This document shows, piece after piece, positions 1-5,255 of a stretch of DNA of 5,255 nucleotides. The notes under the pieces were generated by a model. It saw nothing but the letters and a program-made list of their open reading frames with translations. It was not told the DNA's origin and did no database searches. Every line of letters starts with the position of its first letter. Position 1 is the first letter of the stretch. Made by a program: the position numbers and the translations under genes. Where the stretch lies: the NCBI GenBank assembly GCA_030593645.1, contig JAUVGT010000351.1, forward strand, positions 1 through 5,255. Reading direction: 5' to 3'. Source of the DNA: Deltaproteobacteria bacterium (GTDB lineage Bacteria; Desulfobacterota; Desulfobacteria; Desulfobacterales; JAUVGT01).

Positions 1-84
1 AGCAACGGCACCCATGCCTTTACAAAGTTCACCCGAAAAATAATGAATTTGTTGTCGCAATTTCCTGCCAATTTGGTGTATCAT
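1..84 (-). CDS. Partial N-terminus of a probable IS transposase (runs off left edge)
   Basis: This is an open frame on the minus strand whose ATG is at 84-82. Twenty-eight codons are visible (starting MIHQIGRKLRQQIHYFSGEL) before the window edge. The start is supported by a near-perfect Shine-Dalgarno AAGGAGG (complement of 94-100) nine bases upstream. The basic, Gln-rich start followed by FSGELCKGMG resembles, from memory, the N-termini of some DDE insertion-sequence transposases (a FSGKLxKGL-like segment before RRFV). The structured DNA just upstream (91-159) also fits an IS end. No catalytic residues are in view, so the transposase call rests on a short resemblance plus context. It could instead be an unrelated divergent gene. 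The coding call is fairly safe; the product call is tentative. Confidence 0.45.
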   Translation of the reverse strand, partial: MIHQIGRKLRQQIHYFSGELCKGMGAVA

Positions 85-90
85 ACTCTT

Positions 91-159
91 AAGCCTCCTT
101 GTTTTTGTTAAGAATTATTATGTTTGCGCTTATAATTCTTAACACAAGGAGGCTTTTTT
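91..159. repeat. Long inverted repeat/hairpin covering the minus-strand RBS; T-tract on + strand
   Basis: AAGCCTCCTTG (91-101) pairs perfectly with CAAGGAGGCTT (145-155). GTTAAGAATTA (107-117) pairs perfectly with TAATTCTTAAC (133-143). T106-A144 joins the two stems, leaving a four-T bulge and a loop of about 15 bases. On the + strand the stem ends in six T's (154-159), so it could act as an intrinsic terminator for rightward transcription leaving the left-hand gene region. On the minus strand the inner-side arm contains the AAGGAGG of the 1-84 gene. A leftward transcript that starts outside the hairpin would therefore fold and bury this ribosome binding site. This fits the known way some insertion sequences stop read-through transcripts from expressing transposase. 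The pairing is read directly; the function is inferred. Confidence 0.75.
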
Positions 160-349
160 GGCTGGTAAAAAGTTCACCCAAAAACGCAATTTTCACTTGG
201 TAATGAACTGGGCTTCTTTAAAATAACGGTTTTAGCAGAATTTATGACTCATTTATGGGTGAACTCCTTATCGATCTGTCATCTTGACTAAAACGCTGCT
301 CTGAATTATATAATATTGCTTTTATGGGTTTTTTATATACTCCTAGCTG
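160..349. other. Gene-free interval with AAAGTTCACCC motif copies
   Basis: No credible coding frame is seen on either strand. AAAGTTCACCC at 169-179 repeats a stretch at 24-34 inside the probable transposase gene, and a shorter inverted copy GGGTGAACT lies at 257-265. The motif may belong to the end of the insertion sequence suspected at the left, but the IS boundary cannot be placed because its other end is outside the window. The interval also contains the candidate promoter at 284-312, annotated separately. Confidence 0.4.
284..314 (+). promoter_or_regulatory. Candidate sigma70 promoter for the salvage operon
   Basis: TTGACT at 284-289 is followed after 17 bases by TATATA (307-312). The overlapping perfect TATAAT (309-314) gives a 19-base spacer. 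This is the best sigma70-type match I see upstream of the operon on the + strand. Transcription would begin near 320, giving a leader of about 235 bases that includes the palindromic element at 350-495. It might instead be an outward-facing promoter of the neighbouring mobile element that drives the operon by chance. A closer promoter between 496 and 543 is not convincing. Confidence 0.5.
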
Positions 350-495
350 CTAAATACTTGATGATCCCGTAGAAAGTCCGTTTACCCGTCACTTCGACGG
401 AGGCCAGAAGTGTATGAAATTACTGGATTCCGGCCTCCGCCGGAATGACGCTAAAGACGATTTTCTGACTTTTTACGAGACCCTCAAATACTTGA
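350..495. repeat. Nested palindromic dispersed-repeat element
   Basis: The outer arms 350-378 and 467-495 are imperfect inverted repeats (about 21 of 29 positions, most mismatches being transitions). The core has two opposed copies of one motif: a worn copy at 388-412 and a clean copy at 425-449. Within the clean copy ATTCCGGC (427-434) and GCCGGAAT (439-446) form a perfect 8-bp stem with a CTCC loop. In the worn copy CCGTC (386-390) pairs with GACGG (396-400). CGGAGGCC (398-405) can also pair with GGCCTCCG (432-439), so local hairpins and one long cruciform are alternatives. TACTGGATTC (421-430) has an exact inverted copy at 494-503. It has no coding capacity. The GGATTCCGGC...GCCGGAATGAC type is a familiar dispersed repeat in several proteobacterial lineages; it is probably MITE-like or REP-like. 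Confidence 0.75.
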
Positions 496-556
496 ATCCA
501 GTATATAAAAGAACAATTCTTGATGCATATTTATTAATATTTCAGGGAGTGATTTT

Positions 557-1390
557 ATGAAAAATTATAAAGAAAAAGTCATGGAAGCAGCGGAATATAT
601 TAAGACTCATACCGATATATCCCCCGGAATCGGGATTCTCACCGGAACCGGGCTGGGTGAAAGTGCTGAATCACTTGAGATATCCGATACATTTAAATAT
701 GAAGACCTCCCGAATTTCCCGGTTTCTACAGTTGAGAGCCACCATGGCCGTCTCCTGATGGGCCGTATGAATAATAAGCAGGTCATCGCCATGCAGGGAC
801 GCTTTCATCTCTATGAAGGATATTCTCCATTGGAGGTTACCTTCCCGATACGGGTAATGCAGCAGCTTGGTGTAAAAAATCTGATACTCACAAACGCCGC
901 GGGCGGTTTAAATCCACTTTATTACGAAGGTGACATCATGATCATCATGGACCATATCAACCTTACCGGCGCCAACCCGCTTGCCGGTCCCAATGAAGAA
1001 AGCTGGGGGGTCAGGTTCCCGGACATGACCAGGGTTTATGATCACCACCTGGCAGAACTTGCCGAAAAAGCGGGTAAGAATGAAAATATGAACCTGCAAA
1101 AGGGAATTTATGTCGGGCTTAGAGGGCCTTCGCTGGAAACCCCCGCAGAAACCCGGTTCATCAGATTCATCGGTGCTGATGCCGTTGGATTTTCAACCAT
1201 ACAGGAAGTCATCGCGGCGGTTCACGCCGACATGAGAATTCTGGGCATATCCACAATTACAAACATTAACATCCCTGACAAGCCGGTTCCGGCTACTGTG
1301 GCCGAGATCATCGCTGTGGCTGAAAAGACCGCGCCAAAAATAGATAAAATCATTCAAAAAGTAGTGGAGAATTTAAATGACAACGAATAA
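557..1390 (+). CDS. punA: Purine nucleoside phosphorylase, trimeric (class I) type; possibly 5'-methylthioinosine phosphorylase
   Basis: The 277-residue length is normal for cytosolic trimeric PNP/MTAP enzymes, which split purine nucleosides with phosphate into base and (modified) ribose-1-phosphate. Motifs in order: phosphate loop GTGLG (30-34, Thr for the usual Ser), H62, GRFHLYEGY (81-89, with R82, H84 and Y86), NAAGG (113-117), GPSLETPAETR (190-200, purine-binding E194) and TN (N236). N236 matches the Asn of human PNP that selects 6-oxopurines; adenosine-type MTAPs have Asp there. Three positions near the ribose 5' end differ from ordinary PNPs, with human numbers by eye: F159 to W150, M219 to F212 and H257 to V248. 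Val at the last site is also found in human MTAP, where it makes room for the methylthio group. The start is supported by AGGGAG at 544-549, seven bases before the ATG. It overlaps the next gene by 14 bases. Family assignment is near certain; the preference for 5'-modified inosines is inference. Confidence 0.93.
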   Translation: MKNYKEKVMEAAEYIKTHTDISPGIGILTGTGLGESAESLEISDTFKYEDLPNFPVSTVESHHGRLLMGRMNNKQVIAMQGRFHLYEGYSPLEVTFPIRVMQQLGVKNLILTNAAGGLNPLYYEGDIMIIMDHINLTGANPLAGPNEESWGVRFPDMTRVYDHHLAELAEKAGKNENMNLQKGIYVGLRGPSLETPAETRFIRFIGADAVGFSTIQEVIAAVHADMRILGISTITNINIPDKPVPATVAEIIAVAEKTAPKIDKIIQKVVENLNDNE

Positions 1391-2705
1391 AGCGGATATT
1401 CTCATCTCAAATGGTGTTGTGCTTACCATGAGTGACAAACACTCAGTCATTGACAACGGGGCTATCGCCATATCAGGGGAAAAAATAACTGCCGTGGGAT
1501 CTCTGTCTGACTTTTCATCCTGGCAGATTTCAGAAACAATTGATGCGGAGGGCGGTATTATCATGCCCGGACTTATTAACTCGCATACTCACGCGGCAAT
1601 GACTTGTTTTAGGGGATTGGCCGATGACCTTCCCCTGATAACATGGCTAAATGAACATATTTTCCCGGCAGAATCAAAACTCGATTATGATAAAGTATAT
1701 CGCGGCACCCTTCTGGCATGCGCGGAAATGATTCTTTCCGGAACCACCTGCTTTTGTGATATGTACCTGTTTGAAGATGCCGTTGCCCAGGCCGCGAAAG
1801 ACGCAGGAACAAGGGCTGTGGTTGGTGAAGTGCTGTATGATTTTGATTCCCCCAACTACGGCTCAATCGATAAAGGATTTGAATATACTGAAAAACTGAT
1901 TGCCAAATGGGAAAAAGATCCCCTGATCACAATCGCGGTAGAACCTCATTCACCATACCTGTGTGCTCCAGAGCTTCTCAAGAAAGCCCTGTCCATTACG
2001 CAGGCCCATGACATCCCGTTGGTTATTCATGTTTCAGAAACAAAAAATGAAGTTTCAGATATCAAAGAGCGCTACGGATTCACCCCTGTGGGATTCCTGG
2101 CAGATCTGGGTGTTCTGGCTCCTAATTTACTTGCCTGCCATTGTGTGGTCCTGACGGATCAAGATATTTCATTGTTAAAGGAGTTTGATGTCAAGGTTGC
2201 CCACAATCCGGAAAGCAATATGAAACTGGCATCAGGGATTGCCCCGGTACCCGAATTAATTAAAGCCGGTGTGTGCGTGGGTATCGGAACTGATGGGTGC
2301 GCCAGCAACAATAACCTTGATCTGTTTGCCGAAATGGACACCACAGCCAAGCTCCATAAAGTCAGTACTCTTGATCCGACCGTATTGGATTCTGAAACGG
2401 TGCTTAAAATGAGTACCATTGACGCGGCAAGGTCCCTGGGTCTTTCAGAGCAAACAGGCTCGATTGAGCCCGGAAAATTCGCGGATATCATCATTATTGA
2501 TACAAACAAACCGCACCTCGTCCCCATGTATAACCCGATCTCTCATGTTGTATACGCAGCCAGGGGAAGTGATGTATCCACTTCCATTATTAATGGCAAA
2601 GTGGTTATGAAGGACAGGAACCTGCTGACAATGGATATTGAAAAAGTAATGGATGATGTCAGAAAGATTGGAGAAGAAATGAAAAACCATAAGGAAGAAC
2701 CATGA
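1377..2705 (+). CDS. mtaD: MtaD-family deaminase, paralogue 1 (5'-methylthioadenosine/S-adenosylhomocysteine deaminase family)
   Basis: This 442-residue cytosolic amidohydrolase (COG0402, TIM barrel with one divalent metal) belongs to enzymes that hydrolyse the 6-amino group of 5'-substituted adenosines to give inosines and ammonia. The N-terminal strands are followed by PGLINSHTH (metal H70, H72). FRGLADDLPLITWL and IFPAE (ribose-contacting E99) come next. Then come PHSPY (H191), HVSET (metal H218, catalytic E221), H255 in LACHC, HNPESNMKLASGIAPV (276-291) and GTDGCASNN (metal D306). All catalytic positions known from Thermotoga TM0936 are present. By eye, the TM0936 Arg that binds the homocysteine carboxylate of SAH is Glu here (E151), which argues against SAH as best substrate. 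GGAGA at 1366-1370 lies six bases before the ATG, inside the end of the PNP gene, so translation is probably coupled. Related family members act on 5'-deoxyadenosine, adenosine or triazines; MTA or 5'-deoxyadenosine is my preferred guess. Confidence 0.9.
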   Translation: MTTNKADILISNGVVLTMSDKHSVIDNGAIAISGEKITAVGSLSDFSSWQISETIDAEGGIIMPGLINSHTHAAMTCFRGLADDLPLITWLNEHIFPAESKLDYDKVYRGTLLACAEMILSGTTCFCDMYLFEDAVAQAAKDAGTRAVVGEVLYDFDSPNYGSIDKGFEYTEKLIAKWEKDPLITIAVEPHSPYLCAPELLKKALSITQAHDIPLVIHVSETKNEVSDIKERYGFTPVGFLADLGVLAPNLLACHCVVLTDQDISLLKEFDVKVAHNPESNMKLASGIAPVPELIKAGVCVGIGTDGCASNNNLDLFAEMDTTAKLHKVSTLDPTVLDSETVLKMSTIDAARSLGLSEQTGSIEPGKFADIIIIDTNKPHLVPMYNPISHVVYAARGSDVSTSIINGKVVMKDRNLLTMDIEKVMDDVRKIGEEMKNHKEEP

Positions 2706-4021
2706 AATTCGACATTGTCATTACAAACGGTACAGTGGTTACATGCAATAAAGACTTTGAGATCTTTGAAAATGGTATCATATGCATCAAAGACGGTGAC
2801 CTGGTAAAGATAGAGGATGGATCCGGTTTACAGTCCATCCCCGAAGCTGATAAAATAATCGACGCCAAAGGTTCAATTGTAATGCCGGGACTGGTAAACA
2901 CACACACCCATCTTCCCATGACACTGTTCAGAGGGCTTGCCGATGACCTTCCCCTTCAGGAATGGCTGGAAGAGCATATTTTCCCGGCTGAAGCCAAACA
3001 TATAAACAAAGAATCAGTAAAAATCGGCACCAGGCTGGCATGCGCTGAGATGATCATGTCAGGTACAACCGCGTGCTGTGACGGTTATTTCCTTGAAAAA
3101 GATGTTGCCGAGGCTGTGTTTGCTTCAGGCATCCGCGCTGTATTGGGACAAGGTGTGATTGACTTTCCCGCGCCCGGTGTTCCTGACCCTTCTGAAAATA
3201 TAAACCACGCGGAAGCATATGCTTCAACACTTTTGAATACTTCGCCTTTAATTACACCATCTATTTTTTGTCATTCGCCGTATACCTGTTCTCCAGAAAC
3301 GTTAAAAAAAGCGAAAGCCGCTGCGGACTCAAATCAACTGGTATTTCAGATCCATGTGGCGGAAACAAAGCATGAATATGAAAACTTTCAATCTGAACAC
3401 CACTTAACGCCGGTTCAGTATCTTGACAGTCTTGGAATACTGGACAAAAACACACTCCTGGTTCACTGTGTGTGGGTGGATGACAAGGATATTGAAATCA
3501 TGCTCAAACAGGGTGTAAACGTTTCCCATAACCCGGAAAGCAATATGAAGCTCGCGTCAGGGATTGCCCCGGTCAGCAAAATGCTATCGGCCGGAATACC
3601 TGTAGGGCTGGGAACTGACGGCTGCGCGAGTAATAACACTCTTGATCTTTTCAGAACCATGGACATAACGGCAAAACTTCATAAAGTTGATATGTCGGAC
3701 CCGACTGTCATGAGTGCCATACAGGTGTTGAAAATAGCCACTATCGGCGGTGCAAAGGTGATTGGCCTTGACATGGTAACAGGTTCCCTTGAAGCGGGTA
3801 AAAAAGCCGATCTCATCATAATTAAAACAGATCAGCCGCACATGGTTCCCATGTATCATCCTGCCTCGCATCTTGTTTACACGGCACAGGGAAGCGATGT
3901 ATATACTTCAATGATAAACGGCAGGATCGTACTTGAAGACGGGAAGCTTTTATGCATGGATCTGGAAGAAATACTTGAGGATTCGAGAGCGATCGGCAAA
4001 GTTATTGCGAATGGTAAGTAG
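2702..4021 (+). CDS. mtaD: MtaD-family deaminase, paralogue 2
   Basis: This 439-residue COG0402 amidohydrolase is a tandem paralogue of the preceding gene. The full set of active-site residues falls at the same or nearly the same positions: H68/H70 (NTHTH), E97 (IFPAE), H191 (HSPYTC), H218 and E221 (HVAET), H255, H276 (HNPESNMK) and D306 (GTDGCASNN). Over residues 271-330 the two proteins share 44 of 60 residues by count. The middle differs more: after GIRAVLG (143-149) it carries Q150 where paralogue 1 has Glu and TM0936 has Arg, then a Pro-rich stretch (FPAPGVPDPSENINH, 155-169) a few residues longer than its counterpart. That region forms the substrate-tail pocket, so the pair may have split substrates. 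The start overlaps the previous stop as ATGA, with AAGGAAG at 2691-2697 as ribosome binding site. It is the last gene of the tightly packed operon, and no clear terminator follows. Confidence 0.9.
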   Translation: MKFDIVITNGTVVTCNKDFEIFENGIICIKDGDLVKIEDGSGLQSIPEADKIIDAKGSIVMPGLVNTHTHLPMTLFRGLADDLPLQEWLEEHIFPAEAKHINKESVKIGTRLACAEMIMSGTTACCDGYFLEKDVAEAVFASGIRAVLGQGVIDFPAPGVPDPSENINHAEAYASTLLNTSPLITPSIFCHSPYTCSPETLKKAKAAADSNQLVFQIHVAETKHEYENFQSEHHLTPVQYLDSLGILDKNTLLVHCVWVDDKDIEIMLKQGVNVSHNPESNMKLASGIAPVSKMLSAGIPVGLGTDGCASNNTLDLFRTMDITAKLHKVDMSDPTVMSAIQVLKIATIGGAKVIGLDMVTGSLEAGKKADLIIIKTDQPHMVPMYHPASHLVYTAQGSDVYTSMINGRIVLEDGKLLCMDLEEILEDSRAIGKVIANGK

Positions 4022-4051
4022 TAAAGCCACCTATTGGAGTGGATAATATAG

Positions 4052-4228
4052 AAATCGGAATTCGGTGTCGGTATCGGTATCGCAATCGTCTTATTAAATC
4101 CCTGTAGACACAATGTATTGCGTCTCTGTCACTGAATCATTAACTCGATTGTTTCTGGTATGTAGAATTCACATTAAGTAATAACTGGTTCTATCAGTTA
4201 AAAAAAGACGATAGCGATACCGATAATT
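4052..4228. repeat. Inverted-repeat element between paralogue 2 and ade
   Basis: The arms 4072-4092 and 4205-4225 are inverted repeats matching at 20 of 21 positions (mismatch at 4084/4085 region), separated by 112 bases. The left arm is preceded by TCGG/GGTATC-type short repeats (from 4055). The enclosed DNA holds two further small hairpins: 4106-4114 with 4117-4125 (AGACACAAT against ATTGCGTCT, one mismatch), and TAACTG (4182-4187) with CAGTTA (4195-4200). There is no coding frame. It looks like a small non-autonomous element with terminal inverted repeats, or a large transcribed stem. The right arm ends only four bases before the GAGGA ribosome binding site of ade, so if transcribed it could influence ade expression. 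No flanking target duplication was recognised. Confidence 0.65.
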
Positions 4229-4242
4229 GAGGAATGATTAAC

Positions 4243-5255
4243 ATGAACAAAAAAAATTTAATCAATGCAGCACGTGGCGAGATTGAAGCAGACCTGCTTT
4301 TAACCCACGCGCGTATCATCAATGTATTTTCGGGCGAAATTGTTCCCGGGAACATAGCGATTTATGATGGCTTTATCATCGGAACCGGTGATTTACCCGC
4401 AAAAAAGACAGTTGATTTAAAAAACGCGTTTGTTGCGCCCGGTTTTATCGATTCACACGTACATATTGAAAGTTCAATGTCATGCGTGTCTGAATTTGCC
4501 AGGTGTGTGCTGGGTAAGGGTACAACAACCGTGGTGGCCGATCCCCATGAGATAGCCAATGTGCTGGGTCTTGAAGGGATTCGATACATGCTTGAATCGA
4601 GTAAAAACCAGCCCATAAATATATATTTTACACTTCCGTCATGCGTCCCGGCCACCGATATGGAGACTTCCGGCGCGAATCTTGATGCTGATGATCTTAA
4701 ACCTTTGATATCCCATGACAGGATCGTGGCCCTGGCCGAAATGATGAACTATCCGGGTGTTATATTTAACGATCCTTCAGTGATGGCTAAAATTGAAATC
4801 GCGGAAAATCAGAGAAAACCGGTTGACGGTCACGCGCCGGGTCTTACAGGCGGTGATCTCAACGCTTATATTTCAGCGGGTATATCAAGTGATCATGAAT
4901 GCACTACCGTGCAGGAAGCAAACGAAAAACTCATGGCCGGAATGCATATCATGGTTCGTGAGGGTACGGGCGCGAAAAACCTGGACAACCTGTTTCCAAT
5001 CATCAATAAATCAACCGCCAGACGCATGATGTGGTGCACGGATGACCGGCATCCCCACGACCTGCTTGAGCAGGGGCATATCGACTACATCGTGCGACGT
5101 GCCATAAAAAAAGGCCTTGATCCTGTTACCGCCGTCCAAATGGCCACCATCAATCCGTCTGAATACTTTGGATTAAAAAATCTTGGCGCAATTTCTCCGG
5201 GGAGGAGAGCAGATCTTCTGGTAATTTCCGATCTTGATCATCTGAGTATCAACCA
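4243..5255 (+). CDS. ade: Adenine deaminase, 5' part (cut by window end)
   Basis: This frame starts at 4243 and stays open to the end of the window; 337 codons are visible, against about 570-590 in the full family, so the C-terminal third is missing. The enzyme hydrolyses adenine to hypoxanthine and ammonia in the cytosol. Signature motifs of the Ade amidohydrolase family are present in order: PGFIDSHVHIESSM (66-79; metal H72, H74), ADPHEIANV (99-107), AEMMNYPGV (165-173; E166 is the bridging glutamate), DGHAPG (195-200; H197), SDHE (216-220; H218), REGTGAKN (239-246) and CTDDRHP (265-271; D267/D268). GAGGA at 4229-4233 lies nine bases upstream and fixes the start. It lies 221 bases after the operon and probably needs its own promoter or read-through; I could not identify a convincing promoter in the gap. 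It is distinct from the two MtaD-type genes although all are amidohydrolases. Confidence 0.96.
   Translation, partial: MNKKNLINAARGEIEADLLLTHARIINVFSGEIVPGNIAIYDGFIIGTGDLPAKKTVDLKNAFVAPGFIDSHVHIESSMSCVSEFARCVLGKGTTTVVADPHEIANVLGLEGIRYMLESSKNQPINIYFTLPSCVPATDMETSGANLDADDLKPLISHDRIVALAEMMNYPGVIFNDPSVMAKIEIAENQRKPVDGHAPGLTGGDLNAYISAGISSDHECTTVQEANEKLMAGMHIMVREGTGAKNLDNLFPIINKSTARRMMWCTDDRHPHDLLEQGHIDYIVRRAIKKGLDPVTAVQMATINPSEYFGLKNLGAISPGRRADLLVISDLDHLSIN

Noticed and set aside
252..329. 9-base direct repeat TTTATGGGT (252-260 and 321-329) as a target-site duplication
   Set aside because: The sequence between has no element features, the region is AT-rich, and the suspected IS extends left out of the window, so its duplication should not lie here.
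350..503. CRISPR array
   Set aside because: The repeats are opposed and imperfect, with no regularly spaced direct repeats or unique spacers.
492..543. A second promoter just upstream of the PNP gene (TTGAAT at 492-497, TATAAA near 504, TTGATG at 520-525)
   Set aside because: No pair of boxes has acceptable spacing; single boxes are expected by chance in AT-rich DNA.
320..556. Riboswitch (purine or SAM type) in the operon leader
   Set aside because: I see no conserved purine or SAM riboswitch core; the structure present is explained by the dispersed palindromic repeat.
4025..4050. Intrinsic terminator after the second deaminase gene
   Set aside because: Only a 4-bp CCAC/GTGG stem is seen, with no T-tract behind it.
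607..4113. Several minus-strand open frames of 60-120 codons, and short + frames within the deaminase genes
   Set aside because: They lie inside or across well-supported genes in other frames, resemble no protein family and lack convincing ribosome binding sites.
4362..5029. Minus-strand frame at 4362-4655 and a second + strand frame at 4793-5029
   Set aside because: Both overlap the adenine deaminase frame, which has a continuous series of family motifs.

Overview
The window carries a purine-nucleoside salvage locus, all genes on the + strand, with repeat-rich, mobile-element-like DNA upstream. The genes encode a trimeric-type purine nucleoside phosphorylase (PNP, 557-1390), two tandem COG0402 amidohydrolases of the 5'-methylthioadenosine/S-adenosylhomocysteine deaminase (MtaD) family (1377-2705 and 2702-4021), and, after a 221-base gap, the 5' part of an adenine deaminase gene (ade, from 4243, cut by the window end). 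The first three overlap (14 bases, then an ATGA overlap) and are almost certainly one translationally coupled operon. Coding GC is moderate. The palindromic repeats (GGATTCCGGCCTCCGCCGGAATGAC type, and GGTATC-rich inverted repeats) resemble dispersed repeats I associate with Desulfobacterota (former Deltaproteobacteria). That taxonomic guess is an inference of moderate-to-low confidence.

Layout: 1-84 (minus strand) is the first 28 codons of a gene that runs off the left edge, probably an insertion-sequence transposase. 91-159 is a long hairpin that covers that gene's ribosome binding site and ends in a T-tract on the + strand. 160-349 has no gene but holds a good sigma70-like promoter (284-312) pointing towards the operon. 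350-495 is a nested palindromic repeat that would lie in the operon leader. 557-4021 is the PNP-MtaD-MtaD operon. 4022-4242 contains a 21-base inverted-repeat pair enclosing 112 bases with smaller hairpins. 4243-5255 is the partial ade gene.

How the genes fit together: MtaD-type enzymes deaminate the adenine ring of intact 5'-modified adenosines (MTA, SAH, 5'-deoxyadenosine, adenosine) to the matching inosines. A 6-oxopurine phosphorylase can then release hypoxanthine and a 5-modified ribose-1-phosphate. By eye, the PNP keeps the Asn typical of 6-oxopurine enzymes (N236) but replaces three residues near the ribose 5' end (F to W150, M to F212, H to V248); the last is the MTA-phosphorylase-like state. 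Both MtaD paralogues lack an Arg that in the Thermotoga enzyme contacts the homocysteine tail of SAH. I infer a deamination-first salvage route for SAM by-products (MTA and/or 5'-deoxyadenosine), with Ade sending free adenine to the same end product, hypoxanthine. The individual families are known; the substrate assignment of this set is inference.
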